Assembly: GCA_934597585.1 (NCBI GenBank)
Contig: CAKTSA010000039.1
Span: forward strand, 1-13,057
DNA length: 13,057 nucleotides
Direction of reading: 5' to 3'
DNA from: an uncultured Oscillospiraceae bacterium
GTDB taxonomy: Bacteria; Bacillota; Clostridia; Oscillospirales; Oscillospiraceae
Shown here: positions 1 through 7,445 of the stretch, in pieces
How positions within the stretch are numbered: the stretch's first letter is position 1
How the letters are laid out: each line of letters starts with the position of its first letter
The notes under the pieces: generated by a model
Database searches by the model: none
What the model saw: the letters and a program-made list of their open reading frames with translations, nothing else
Told to the model about the DNA's origin: nothing
Translations under genes and position numbers: made by a program

Positions 1-23
1 ATATTTTAAGGAGGAAAACAAGA

Positions 24-1250
24 ATGAAGAAGTTCCTTGCGTTGATCCTCGCCCTGGTCATGGCTCTGAGCCTGGTGGCCTGCGGCGGCGGCAATGACAC
101 CCCCAGCACCGACGACAACAATAATGCCGAAGGCGCTAAGGTCAAGGTCGGTTTCATCACCCTGCATGATGAAAACTCCACCTACGACCTCAACTTCATC
201 AACGGCGCCAAGGAAGCCATCGCTGCCCTGGGTCTGACCGAGGATGATTACATCCTGAAGACCAACGTTCCCGAGGGTCAGGAGTGCTACGAGGCCGCTG
301 TTGACATGGTCGACGCCGGCTGCAACATCATCTTCGCCGACAGCTTCGGCCATGAGCCTTACATGATCCAGGCTGCTCAGGAGTTCCCCGATGTCCAGTT
401 CTGCCACAGCACCGGTACCCGCGCTCATACCGAGGGTCTGGCCAACTACCACAACGCTTTCGCTTCCATCTATGAGGGCCGCTATCTGGCCGGTATCGCT
501 GCCGGTATGAAGCTGAACGCCATGATCGAGGCTGGCGACATCAAGGCCGAAGAGGCCAAGATCGGCTACGTTGGTGCTTTCACCTACGCCGAAGTGGTTT
601 CCGGTTACACCTCCTTCTTCCTGGGCGCTCGCTCTGTCTGCGAGTCCGCCACCATGGAAGTGACCTTCACCGGCAGCTGGTATGACGAGGCTCTGGAGAA
701 GGAAGGCGCTCAGAAGCTGATCGACCGCGGCTGCAAGCTGATCAGCCAGCACGCTGACTCCCTGGGTGCTCCTACCGCCTGCGAGAACGCCGGTGTTCCC
801 AACGTTTCCTACAACGGCTCCACTCAGGAGGCTGCTCCCAACACCTACATCATCTCCTCCCGCATCAACTGGGCTCCCTACTATCAGTATGCGATCCAGT
901 GCGTCATCGATGGCAAGGCCATTGATACCGACTGGACCGGCACCCTGGCCACCGGTTCCGTGGTCCTGACCGACCTGAACACCGCTGTCGCCGCTGAGGG
1001 CACCGCTGAGGCCATTGCCGACGCTACCGCCAAGCTGGAGGCCGGTGAGATTCACGTCTTCGACTGCGCCACCTTCACCGTGGGCGGCGCCGCTCTGGAG
1101 TCCTACATGGCCGACGTCGATACCGACGCTGACTACACTCCCGACACTGAGGTTGTGCACGACGGTTACTTCTCCGAGTCTGAGTTCCGTTCTGCTCCTT
1201 ACTTCGATCTGGAGATCGACGGCATCACCCGTCTGGATACCGCGTTCTAA
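24..1250 (+). CDS. BMP-family ABC transporter substrate-binding lipoprotein
   Basis: This is the extracellular receptor of an ABC importer of the BMP/Med (PnrA-like) family, whose known members bind purine nucleosides or related compounds. Residues 1-19 form a lipoprotein signal peptide ending in the lipobox L17-V18-A19-C20, so the mature protein would be anchored through Cys20. An Asn/Asp/Gly-rich linker (about 21-36) leads into the periplasmic-binding-like fold, which starts at VKVGFI and contains the family-typical segments IIFADSFGH, GRYLAGIAAG and IGYVGAF. An AAGGAGG site at 8-14 supports the ATG at 24. At 408 residues it is somewhat longer than the classic family members (about 330-360), with an acidic C-terminal extension. 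ATPase and permease genes of the same transporter class follow, but behind a terminator and a new promoter, so the receptor can be made independently. The exact ligand cannot be read from the sequence; a purine compound is inferred from family and the downstream deaminase. Confidence 0.93.
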   Translation: MKKFLALILALVMALSLVACGGGNDTPSTDDNNNAEGAKVKVGFITLHDENSTYDLNFINGAKEAIAALGLTEDDYILKTNVPEGQECYEAAVDMVDAGCNIIFADSFGHEPYMIQAAQEFPDVQFCHSTGTRAHTEGLANYHNAFASIYEGRYLAGIAAGMKLNAMIEAGDIKAEEAKIGYVGAFTYAEVVSGYTSFFLGARSVCESATMEVTFTGSWYDEALEKEGAQKLIDRGCKLISQHADSLGAPTACENAGVPNVSYNGSTQEAAPNTYIISSRINWAPYYQYAIQCVIDGKAIDTDWTGTLATGSVVLTDLNTAVAAEGTAEAIADATAKLEAGEIHVFDCATFTVGGAALESYMADVDTDADYTPDTEVVHDGYFSESEFRSAPYFDLEIDGITRLDTAF

Positions 1251-1275
1251 GTAAAACTTCAGAACATTCATCCCT

Positions 1276-1310
1276 GGATGGGCTGCGAAAGCAGCCCATC
1301 CTTTTTGTTT
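1276..1310 (+). terminator. Rho-independent terminator after the BMP lipoprotein gene
   Basis: A perfect 11-bp stem (1276-1286 with 1291-1301) closes a GAAA tetraloop and is followed directly by TTTTTGTTT. It lies 26 bases after the stop codon and should separate the receptor gene from the ATPase/permease genes. Confidence 0.93.
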
Positions 1311-1338
1311 TCGTCCCTCTTTTTTCCTTTCCCGCAAC

Positions 1339-1362
1339 TCATTTGACGATTCTCACAAATGA
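1339..1362. promoter_or_regulatory. Inverted repeat upstream of transporter promoter, possible operator
   Basis: Seven-base arms TCATTTG (1339-1345) and CAAATGA (1356-1362) form a perfect inverted repeat with a 10-base spacer, about 65 bases upstream of the -35 of the promoter at 1429. Such a spaced dyad could be a regulator site, but the region is AT-rich and a repeat of this size can occur by chance. Confidence 0.2.
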
Positions 1363-1428
1363 TTTTCTTCTTTCTTGTATAAGCTTACATTCTTTGTGCG
1401 TACCTGACAAATTTTTTACGAATTTTGA

Positions 1429-1457
1429 TTTACAATACTTCTTTTCTGTGCTAGAAT
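1429..1457 (+). promoter_or_regulatory. Sigma-A-type promoter for the ATPase/permease operon
   Basis: TTTACA at 1429-1434 and TAGAAT at 1452-1457 are separated by exactly 17 bases, and a TG one base before the -10 (1449-1450) gives an extended -10 element. Transcription would start near 1464, leaving a leader of roughly 65 bases before the TTG start at 1532. No riboswitch-like structure is apparent in the leader. Confidence 0.8.
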
Positions 1458-1517
1458 AAAGTGTATGGAATTTAGCCCCGGCGTGCTACGAGGTGTTGCA
1501 GCCATCTGCGCCGAAAG

Positions 1518-1522
1518 AAAGG
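1518..1522 (+). promoter_or_regulatory. Ribosome binding site favouring the TTG start at 1532
   Basis: AAAGG, continuing as ATGA, lies 9 bases before the TTG codon at 1532. The alternative ATG at 1523 begins immediately after this motif, too close for normal initiation, so the ATG is more likely part of the extended ribosome site than the start codon. Confidence 0.5.
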
Positions 1523-1531
1523 ATGACAGCC

Positions 1532-3070
1532 TTGGAAAACAAATGCGCGATCAAAATGGAGAATATTACCAAGCGCTTTGGTTCCGTGGTGGCCAATAAC
1601 GCCATCAACATGGAACTGCGCGAGGGTGAGATCCTGTCTCTGCTGGGTGAAAACGGCAGCGGCAAGACCACTCTGATGAATATGCTCTCCGGTATCTACT
1701 TCCCTGACGAGGGACAAATCTACATCCACGACAAACCCGTCACCATCGCCTCCCCCAAGGATGCCTTCGACCTGGGCATCGGCATGATCCACCAGCACTT
1801 CAAGCTGGTCGACCTGTTCACCGCTACCGAGAATATCATTCTGGGCCTGGAGGGCAAGCTGGACCTGAACAACGCCCGCAAAAAGGTAAAGGACATCTGC
1901 GACAAATATGGCTTCGACATCGACCCCGACATGAAGATCTACGACATGTCCGTCTCCCAGAAGCAGACCGTCGAGATCGTCAAGGTCCTCTACCGCGGCG
2001 CGGACATCCTGATCCTGGATGAGCCCACCGCCGTGCTGACCCCCCAGGAGACCGATAAACTGTTCACCGTCATGCGCAACATGAAGGCCGACGGCAAATC
2101 TCTGATCATCATCACCCACAAGCTCCACGAGGTGCTGGATGTGTCCGACCGTGTGGCCGTCCTCCGCAAGGGCGAGTACATCGGCGACGTGATGACCAAG
2201 GACGCCGATCAGCAATCCCTGACCGATATGATGGTGGGCCACAGCGTCACCCTGAACATCGATCGTCCCATGCCCGTCAACGTCACCCCCCGCCTGAAGC
2301 TGGAGGGCCTGACCGTGTTCGACGAGCTGGGCGTCAAGCGCCTGGACAACGTCAGCTTCACCATCAACGCCGGCGAAGTGCTGGGCGTGGCAGGCGTGGC
2401 AGGCTCCGGCCAGCGCGAGCTGCTGGAGTCCATCGCAGGTCTGTATCCCATCCAGTCCGGCTCCGTCACCTTCTACTCCCCTGAAGAGAACAGCCAGCCC
2501 CAGGAGCTGGTGGGCAAGGATCCCATGGATATCCGTAAGGCCGGTATCGCCATGAGCTTCGTCCCCGAGGATCGTCTGGGCATGGGCCTGGTGGGCTCCA
2601 TGGGTATGACCGGCAACATGATGCTGCGCTCCTGGCGTAAGGGTAAGGGCGCGTTCCTGAACCGCAAAGACCCCGAAGCCCTGGCGCAGCGTATCTGGCA
2701 GGAGCTGGAGGTCGTCACCCCCAGCACAAGCTTCCCCGTCCGCCGTATGTCCGGCGGTAACGTGCAGAAGGTCCTGGTGGGCCGTGAGATCGCTCAGCAG
2801 CCCTCCGTGCTGATGACCGCCTACGCTGTCCGCGGTCTGGATATCAATACATCCTACACCATTTACAATCTGCTGACCGAGCAGAAGATGAAGGGCGTGG
2901 CCGTCGTTTACGTCGGCGAGGATCTGGACGTGCTGCTGGAGCTGTGTGACCGGATCGTGGTGCTCTGTGGCGGACAGGTGTCCGGCATAGTGGACGCCCG
3001 CAAGACCAACAAGCTTGAAGTGGGCGCTCTGATGACCCGCGTGGAAGGAGGCGTGAAGAAAAATGCGTAA
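1532..3070 (+). CDS. BMP/nucleoside-type ABC transporter, fused double ATPase
   Basis: This 512-residue protein carries two ABC ATPase domains in tandem, as in the YufO/NupO and sugar-type (RbsA) importers, and would power the two permeases encoded next. Domain 1 has Walker A G39-E-N-G-S-G-K-T46, Q-loop Q88, a degenerate signature S140-V-S-Q-K-Q, Walker B ILILDE (159-164) and the switch His196. Domain 2 has a degenerate P-loop (GVAGSGQRE, 288-296), an intact signature M406-S-G-G-N, and AYAVRGLD (430-437) at the Walker B site without an acidic pair. Only the first site therefore looks fully catalytic, which is usual for this family. The start is uncertain: TTG at 1532 has AAAGG at ideal distance and gives MENKCAIKMENITKRFG; ATG at 1523 sits directly on that AGG; a GTG at 1493 has no ribosome site. 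The last 8 bases overlap the first permease gene. Confidence 0.93.
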   Translation: MENKCAIKMENITKRFGSVVANNAINMELREGEILSLLGENGSGKTTLMNMLSGIYFPDEGQIYIHDKPVTIASPKDAFDLGIGMIHQHFKLVDLFTATENIILGLEGKLDLNNARKKVKDICDKYGFDIDPDMKIYDMSVSQKQTVEIVKVLYRGADILILDEPTAVLTPQETDKLFTVMRNMKADGKSLIIITHKLHEVLDVSDRVAVLRKGEYIGDVMTKDADQQSLTDMMVGHSVTLNIDRPMPVNVTPRLKLEGLTVFDELGVKRLDNVSFTINAGEVLGVAGVAGSGQRELLESIAGLYPIQSGSVTFYSPEENSQPQELVGKDPMDIRKAGIAMSFVPEDRLGMGLVGSMGMTGNMMLRSWRKGKGAFLNRKDPEALAQRIWQELEVVTPSTSFPVRRMSGGNVQKVLVGREIAQQPSVLMTAYAVRGLDINTSYTIYNLLTEQKMKGVAVVYVGEDLDVLLELCDRIVVLCGGQVSGIVDARKTNKLEVGALMTRVEGGVKKNA

Positions 3071-4151
3071 ACAATCTCTCTTTCATATTTCCAAGCGTGA
3101 CACGCTTCCCCTGGGTAAGGCCCTGCTGATCCGCGGCGGCATCCTGCTGCTGGCCCTGGTGTTCTGCGGCCTGATCACCACGCTGCTGACCGGCCAGAAC
3201 CCCATCGGCGTGTACGGCACCATCCTGTCCGGCGCTTTCGGCACCAGCCGCCGTCTCGGTGTGACGGCCCGTAACGTGGCCATCCTGCTGGGCCTCTCCC
3301 TGGCCGTGACCCCTGCCTTCAAGATGCGCTTCTGGAACATCGGTGCCGAGGGTCAGGCCCTGATCGGCTGCCTGGCCACCACCGCCTGCATGATCACCCT
3401 GGGCGACAAGCTGCCCAACGCGCTGCTGATCCTGGTGTCCCTGATCGCCGCCCTGCTGGCCGGCGCCCTGTGGGGCTTCCTGCCCGCCTTCTTCAAGGCC
3501 AAGTGGAACACCAACGAGACGCTGTTCACCCTGATGATGAACTATATCGCCATGCAGTTGGCCTCCTTCTTCATCATTATCTGGGAGGTGCCCAAGGGCG
3601 CCGGTAAGATCGGCATTATCAATCAGTCCACCCGCGCCGGCTGGCTGCCTGAGATCGGCAACGCCTATCTGCTGCCCATCCTGATCGTGGCCATCATGAC
3701 GGGACTGATGTACATCTATCTCCAGTACAGCAAGCACGGCTACGAGATCGCCGTAGTGGGCGAGAGCCAGCGCACCGCCAGCTATGCCGGCATCAAGGTG
3801 GACCGCGTCATCATCCGCACCATGGTGCTCTCCGGCGCCCTGTGCGCGCTGATGGGCTTCCTGATGACCGCCGGTGTGGACCACACCCTGACCACCACCA
3901 TCGTGGACAGCCGCGGCTTTACCGCCGTCATGGTGTCCTGGATGTCCAAGTTCAACCCCTTCATCATGATCGCCGCTTCCCTGCTGCTGGTGACAATGGA
4001 TCGCGGTGCCAGCGAGGTGGCCAGCGTTCTGAGTTTGAACCACTCCTTCGCGGATATTCTGACCGGTATCATCCTGTTCTTCATCATTGCTACCGAGTTC
4101 TTTATCACCTATAAAGTCACCCTGCGTAAGAACAGCAAGAAGGAGGCGTAA
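3063..4151 (+). CDS. BMP/nucleoside-type ABC transporter permease (first subunit)
   Basis: A 362-residue polytopic membrane protein of the branched-chain amino acid/ribose-type permease family (BPD_transp_2), corresponding to the NupP/YufP subunit. After a basic N-terminus the first hydrophobic helix runs at about 21-44, and many further hydrophobic segments follow. The conserved family segment FWNIGAEGQALIG is present near residue 90, as is the cytoplasmic coupling region around ESQRTASYAGIKV, where Y-A-G-I resembles the EAA-loop of such permeases. An AAGGAGG site at 3045-3051 supports the ATG at 3063. The gene overlaps the ATPase gene by 8 bases and is followed after three bases by the second permease, indicating translational coupling and one complex in the cytoplasmic membrane. 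The substrate is inferred from the family only. Confidence 0.93.
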   Translation: MRKQSLFHISKRDTLPLGKALLIRGGILLLALVFCGLITTLLTGQNPIGVYGTILSGAFGTSRRLGVTARNVAILLGLSLAVTPAFKMRFWNIGAEGQALIGCLATTACMITLGDKLPNALLILVSLIAALLAGALWGFLPAFFKAKWNTNETLFTLMMNYIAMQLASFFIIIWEVPKGAGKIGIINQSTRAGWLPEIGNAYLLPILIVAIMTGLMYIYLQYSKHGYEIAVVGESQRTASYAGIKVDRVIIRTMVLSGALCALMGFLMTAGVDHTLTTTIVDSRGFTAVMVSWMSKFNPFIMIAASLLLVTMDRGASEVASVLSLNHSFADILTGIILFFIIATEFFITYKVTLRKNSKKEA

Positions 4152-4154
4152 CAG

Positions 4155-5153
4155 ATGGGCTTTGATTTTGTATCTTTCTTCCCCCGCGCGGTCATGCAGG
4201 GCATTCCCCTGCTGTTCGGCAGCACCGGCGAGATCCTGACGGAGAAGTCCGGTAACCTGAACCTTGGTATCCCCGGCATCATGTACGTGGGCGGCATCAG
4301 CGGCGTCATTGGCTCATTCTTCTATGAACAGGCCGTCCCCGCCGCGGAAATGAACGGTTTCCTTGCCATTATGATCCCCATTCTGTGCTCGCTGCTGGGC
4401 TCCCTCTTTATGGGGCTTCTGTACTGCTTCCTGACCGTTACCCTGCGTGCCAACCAGAACGTCACCGGTCTGGCCATGACCACCTTCGGCGTGGGCGTGG
4501 GCAACTTCTTCGGCGGCTCCCTCATCAAGCTGACCAACAGCGAGGTGCCCTCCATCGCTCTGTCCAATACCAGCCTGTTCTTCAAGACCACCCTGCCCGG
4601 CGCCAACAGCACCGGCTGGTTCGGCCAGCTGTTCCTATCCTATGGCTTCCTGGCCTATCTAGCCATCATCGTGGCCCTGGGTGCATCCTATTTCCTGAAC
4701 CACACCCGTCCCGGCCTGCACCTGCGCGCCGTGGGTGAAAGCGCCTCCACCGCCGACGCCGCCGGTATCAACGTCACCAAGTACAAGTACCTGGCGACCT
4801 GCATCGGCTCCATGATCGCCGGTCTGGGCGGCCTGTACTATGTCATGGACTATGCCAACGGCGTGTGGTCCAACAACGCCTTTGGCGACCGCGGCTGGCT
4901 GGCCATCGCCCTGGTCATTTTCACCATCTGGCGTCCCAATGTCAGCATCCTGGCCTCCATCCTGTTCGGCGGCCTGTACATCCTGAACATCTACCTGCCC
5001 CTCCCTGGCGGTCAGATGGCTGTCAAGGAGCTGTACAAGATGCTGCCCTACGTCATTACTCTGTTGGTGCTGATCATCGTCTCCCTGCGTAAAAAGCGGG
5101 AGGATCAGCCCCCTGCGTCCCTCGGTCTCTCCTACTTCCGCGAGGAACGCTGA
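4155..5153 (+). CDS. BMP/nucleoside-type ABC transporter permease (second subunit)
   Basis: A 332-residue polytopic membrane protein, the NupQ/YufQ-type partner of the preceding permease; both belong to the BPD_transp_2 family. The family landmark SGNLNLGIPGIMYVGG lies at about residues 30-46, the position of the LNLGxEG motif in relatives. The coupling segment RAVGESASTADAAGINV lies at about 193-210, and hydrophobic helices fill the rest. The ATG at 4155 is preceded by AAGGAGG (4140-4146), which overlaps the end of the first permease gene. The C-terminus is short and charged (KKREDQPP onward), probably cytoplasmic. A strong terminator follows 10 bases after the stop codon, so this is the last gene of the fully transcribed importer operon. 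Confidence 0.93.
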   Translation: MGFDFVSFFPRAVMQGIPLLFGSTGEILTEKSGNLNLGIPGIMYVGGISGVIGSFFYEQAVPAAEMNGFLAIMIPILCSLLGSLFMGLLYCFLTVTLRANQNVTGLAMTTFGVGVGNFFGGSLIKLTNSEVPSIALSNTSLFFKTTLPGANSTGWFGQLFLSYGFLAYLAIIVALGASYFLNHTRPGLHLRAVGESASTADAAGINVTKYKYLATCIGSMIAGLGGLYYVMDYANGVWSNNAFGDRGWLAIALVIFTIWRPNVSILASILFGGLYILNIYLPLPGGQMAVKELYKMLPYVITLLVLIIVSLRKKREDQPPASLGLSYFREER

Positions 5154-5162
5154 CCTGATACG

Positions 5163-5198
5163 AAAAAGAGTAGGCCGCTTTGCGGCCTGCTCTTTTTT
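5163..5198 (+). terminator. Strong Rho-independent terminator between importer and deaminase genes
   Basis: A stem of up to 16 bp (5163-5178 with 5182-5197, one T-G wobble) closes a TTT loop and ends in a run of six T. It begins 10 bases after the second permease stop and ends only 16 bases before the ribosome site of the next gene, with no promoter visible between them. Confidence 0.92.
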
Positions 5199-5227
5199 CC
5201 TACCTATTTTGACAAGGAGGACTCAAC

Positions 5228-6583
5228 ATGTCTACCCTGCTGCTGAAAAACATCTCCCAGCTGGTCACCTGCGACGACAGTGACCGTCTGCTGAAAAACG
5301 TGGACCTCTATTGTGAGGATGGCTTCATCCGGGCCATCGGCGAAAATCTGGATGTCACCGCCGACGAGACCATCGATGCCAGCCACATGCTGTGCTATCC
5401 AGGCCTGGTGAATACCCATCACCACCTGTACCAGGTCTTCTCCCGCAACCTGCCCCAGGTACAGAACATGGAGCTGTTCGACTGGCTCAAGACCCTGTAC
5501 GAGATCTGGAAGAACCTGGATGAGGATGTGATCCGCCTGTCCAGCCTCACCGGTATGGGTGAGCTGATGAAGCACGGCTGCACCACCTGCTTCGATCACC
5601 ACTACGTCTTCCCCGCCGGGGCCGGCGACCTGCTGGGCGCCCAGTTGGCGGCGGCCCAGGAACTGGGCATCCGCATGTATCTCAGCCGGGGCAGCATGGA
5701 CCTGAGCGTCAAGGACGGCGGTCTGCCGCCGGACAGCGTGGTGCAGACGGTGGACGAGATCATGGCGGACTCCATCCGCTGCATCGAAAAGTACCACGAT
5801 CCCTCCTATGGCTCTATGCACCGCGTGGCCCTGGCTCCCTGCTCCCCCTTCTCCGTGTCGGCGGAGCTGCTGCGGCAGAGCGCCATTCTGGCCCGACAGT
5901 ACCACGTCCGGCTCCACACCCACCTGTGCGAGACCAAGGACGAGGAGAACTTCATGCTGGCGCGGGAGGGCGTCCGGCCCCTGGAATATATGCAGCGGCT
6001 GGGCTGGGTCGGCGACGATGTGTGGTTCGCCCACGGCATCCACTTCAACGATGAGGAACTGCGGCTGCTGGCGGACACCGGCACCGGCGTGGCCCACTGC
6101 CCCATCAGCAATATGAAGCTCTCCAGCGGCATCGCCCGCATTCCGGAGATGCTGGAGCTGGGCGTGCCCGTGGGCCTGGCGGTGGACGGCAGCGCCAGCA
6201 ACGACGGCTCCAGTCTCATGGAGGAGCTGCGTGTGGCCTTCCTGCTGCATCGGCTCAACTCCAGCAAGGCCGCTCCCACCGGCTACGACATTCTGAAGAT
6301 GGCCACCCGGGGCAGCGCCCGTCTGCTGGGCCGGGACGATATCGGCCAGCTGGCGGTGGGCAAGTGCGCCGACCTGTTCCTGATCGACAGCCGCCGTCTG
6401 GAGCTGGTAGGCTCCTGCTTCGACGCCAGGTCCGTGCTGGGCACCGTGGGCATCCGGGGTGCAGTGGACTATACGGTGGTACACGGCCGCGTCACCGTCC
6501 GAGGGGGCCATCTGGCCACGGTGGACGAAGAGCGCGTGGCGGAGGATGCCAACCGCAAGTGCAAGGCGTATCTGGAGATGTAA
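5228..6583 (+). CDS. 8-oxoguanine deaminase-like amidohydrolase
   Basis: A 451-residue cytosolic metal-dependent hydrolase of the amidohydrolase superfamily (COG0402). Landmarks match bacterial 8-oxoguanine deaminase, which converts 8-oxoguanine to urate and ammonia: metal ligands H64 and H66 in NTHHH, DHHYVFPAG (123-131), RGSMDLSVKDGGLPP (154-168), H232 and E235 in HTHLCET, H269 in FAHGIHF, and D320 in VDGSASND. The composite N- and C-terminal small domain ends with the usual GKCADL segment. AAGGAGG at 5214-5220 supports the ATG at 5228. It directly follows the BMP importer, which suggests that imported purine material is its supply. It lies behind a strong terminator without a visible promoter of its own, so expression probably depends on read-through. 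Close alternatives are other COG0402 deaminases (guanine, isocytosine, hydroxyatrazine-type, SsnA); the RGSM...KDGGLPP and DGSASND segments favour 8-oxoguanine deaminase. Confidence 0.87.
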   Translation: MSTLLLKNISQLVTCDDSDRLLKNVDLYCEDGFIRAIGENLDVTADETIDASHMLCYPGLVNTHHHLYQVFSRNLPQVQNMELFDWLKTLYEIWKNLDEDVIRLSSLTGMGELMKHGCTTCFDHHYVFPAGAGDLLGAQLAAAQELGIRMYLSRGSMDLSVKDGGLPPDSVVQTVDEIMADSIRCIEKYHDPSYGSMHRVALAPCSPFSVSAELLRQSAILARQYHVRLHTHLCETKDEENFMLAREGVRPLEYMQRLGWVGDDVWFAHGIHFNDEELRLLADTGTGVAHCPISNMKLSSGIARIPEMLELGVPVGLAVDGSASNDGSSLMEELRVAFLLHRLNSSKAAPTGYDILKMATRGSARLLGRDDIGQLAVGKCADLFLIDSRRLELVGSCFDARSVLGTVGIRGAVDYTVVHGRVTVRGGHLATVDEERVAEDANRKCKAYLEM

Positions 6584-6606
6584 TGTTTCCCTCTCTTGCA
6601 AAAAAA

Positions 6607-6720
6607 CTGTCATTCCGAGGAAAATGGCCGCCTGACGACGGCCATTTTCCGTGGGAATCCGTCTCTTTTTTGCAGGGAACGGATTGCCACACCAGCGTGA
6701 GCACTGGTTCGCAATGACAG
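6607..6720. repeat. 114-bp palindromic repeat element (MITE/REP-like) with cloverleaf folding
   Basis: Terminal inverted repeats CTGTCATTCCGA (6607-6618) and TCGCAATGACAG (6709-6720) pair over 11 of 12 positions. Inside, three adjacent hairpins use all remaining bases: 6619-6650 (12-bp perfect stem, 8-base loop), 6651-6690 (GTGGGAATCCGT with ACGGATTGCCAC, 11 of 12, T-rich loop) and 6691-6708 (ACCAG with CTGGT). It fills the gap between two convergent genes. On the minus strand the outer stem is followed directly by seven T (6600-6606), so it may serve as terminator for the gene at 6738-7409. From memory, similar TGTCATTC/GCGA-ended elements are frequent in Oscillospiraceae genomes. No protein is encoded. 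Confidence 0.72.
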
Positions 6721-6737
6721 TATCTATTACATATGTA

Positions 6738-7409
6738 TCATTCCAGCTCGCTGCGGTTGCTGGCCATGGTTTTGGCGAATAGCGAGGCGCTGCTGGGCGG
6801 CGTGTAGGTGATGGCGTTGGCCCCCGCCCGAATGGTGGCGGTAATGCTCTCGTCCGTAGGGCCCCCGGTGGCGATGATGGGCAGCTCCGGGTACTTCGCC
6901 CGCAGGGCCGCCACGATCTCCGGCGTCCTGGCGGCGCCGGACACATTGACAAAGTCCACCCCCGCCGCCAGATACGGCTCGATGTCCATCTTCTCTGAGA
7001 TCACCGTATACACCACCGGGATCTCCACCGCCTCCTTGATGGCGCGTATGGTATCCAGTCCGATCTTGCTGTTGCACACCACGCCGTAGGCCCCCTGGTG
7101 CTCCACATAGGCCGCCATGCTGGCGCTGCGGACGCCATTGGTCAGTCCACCGCCCACGCCGCAGAACACCGGCACCTCCGAGATGCCGATAATGGCCTGG
7201 GTGATGCTGGGCTGGGGGGTGAAGGGATACACGGCGATCACCGCGTCGGCGTTGATGTTCTTGATGATGGCCACGTCCGTGGAGAACACCAGTGACTTGA
7301 TACGCCGGCCAAACACCCGGATGCCGCTGCACTCGCTGATGCACCGGGGCACCGACAGGGTGTGCTTGCGCAGGTTCCCCTCGTAAACGGGCACATATTT
7401 TCTCACCAT
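6738..7409 (-). CDS. Putative TIM-barrel hydrolase-like protein, function unknown
   Basis: A 223-residue soluble protein with alternating strand/helix pattern of a phosphate-binding-type TIM barrel: successive strand-like segments AVIAVYPF, VPVFCGVGGG, AYGVVCNS, IPVVYTVI, VDFVNVSG, PIIATGGP and ANAITYTPP. The glycine-rich IIATGGPTDESI segment resembles the C-terminal phosphate-binding loops of ThiG, NanE or BtpA-like enzymes. Relatives in Clostridia are, as far as I recall, annotated only as hydrolase, and I cannot assign a reaction. The ATG at 7409 is chosen because AAGGAG (7417-7422 region) precedes it at good distance, and because the longer frame opening at 7481 would begin upstream of the promoter -10. 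The gene is transcribed alone, divergently from the macro-domain gene and convergently to the deaminase gene. Confidence 0.82.
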   Translation of the reverse strand: MVRKYVPVYEGNLRKHTLSVPRCISECSGIRVFGRRIKSLVFSTDVAIIKNINADAVIAVYPFTPQPSITQAIIGISEVPVFCGVGGGLTNGVRSASMAAYVEHQGAYGVVCNSKIGLDTIRAIKEAVEIPVVYTVISEKMDIEPYLAAGVDFVNVSGAARTPEIVAALRAKYPELPIIATGGPTDESITATIRAGANAITYTPPSSASLFAKTMASNRSELE

Positions 7410-7445
7410 GCTTGCGCTCCTTCCTCCGTTCACTTCCTGCCGTTT

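Noticed and set aside
6..1337. Long minus-strand open frame (443 codons) opposite the BMP lipoprotein gene
   Set aside because: No ribosome site, low-complexity Gly/Val-rich product, and it runs through the plus-strand terminator; it is a codon-bias shadow of the real gene.
1311..1492. Purine riboswitch upstream of the importer operon
   Set aside because: The transcribed leader is only about 65 bases and shows no aptamer-like paired structure; the rest lies upstream of the promoter.
2844..4043. Long minus-strand open frame (399 codons) opposite the ATPase and first permease
   Set aside because: Gln/His/Gly-rich product with no recognisable domain, crossing two well-supported plus-strand genes.
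5209..5214. Perfect TTGACA before the deaminase gene as a promoter -35
   Set aside because: It overlaps the AAGGAGG site and 17 bases downstream lies coding sequence without any TATAAT-like hexamer.
5204..6952. Minus-strand open frame of 582 codons opposite the deaminase gene
   Set aside because: It spans the repeat element and two real genes and has no domain signature or ribosome site.
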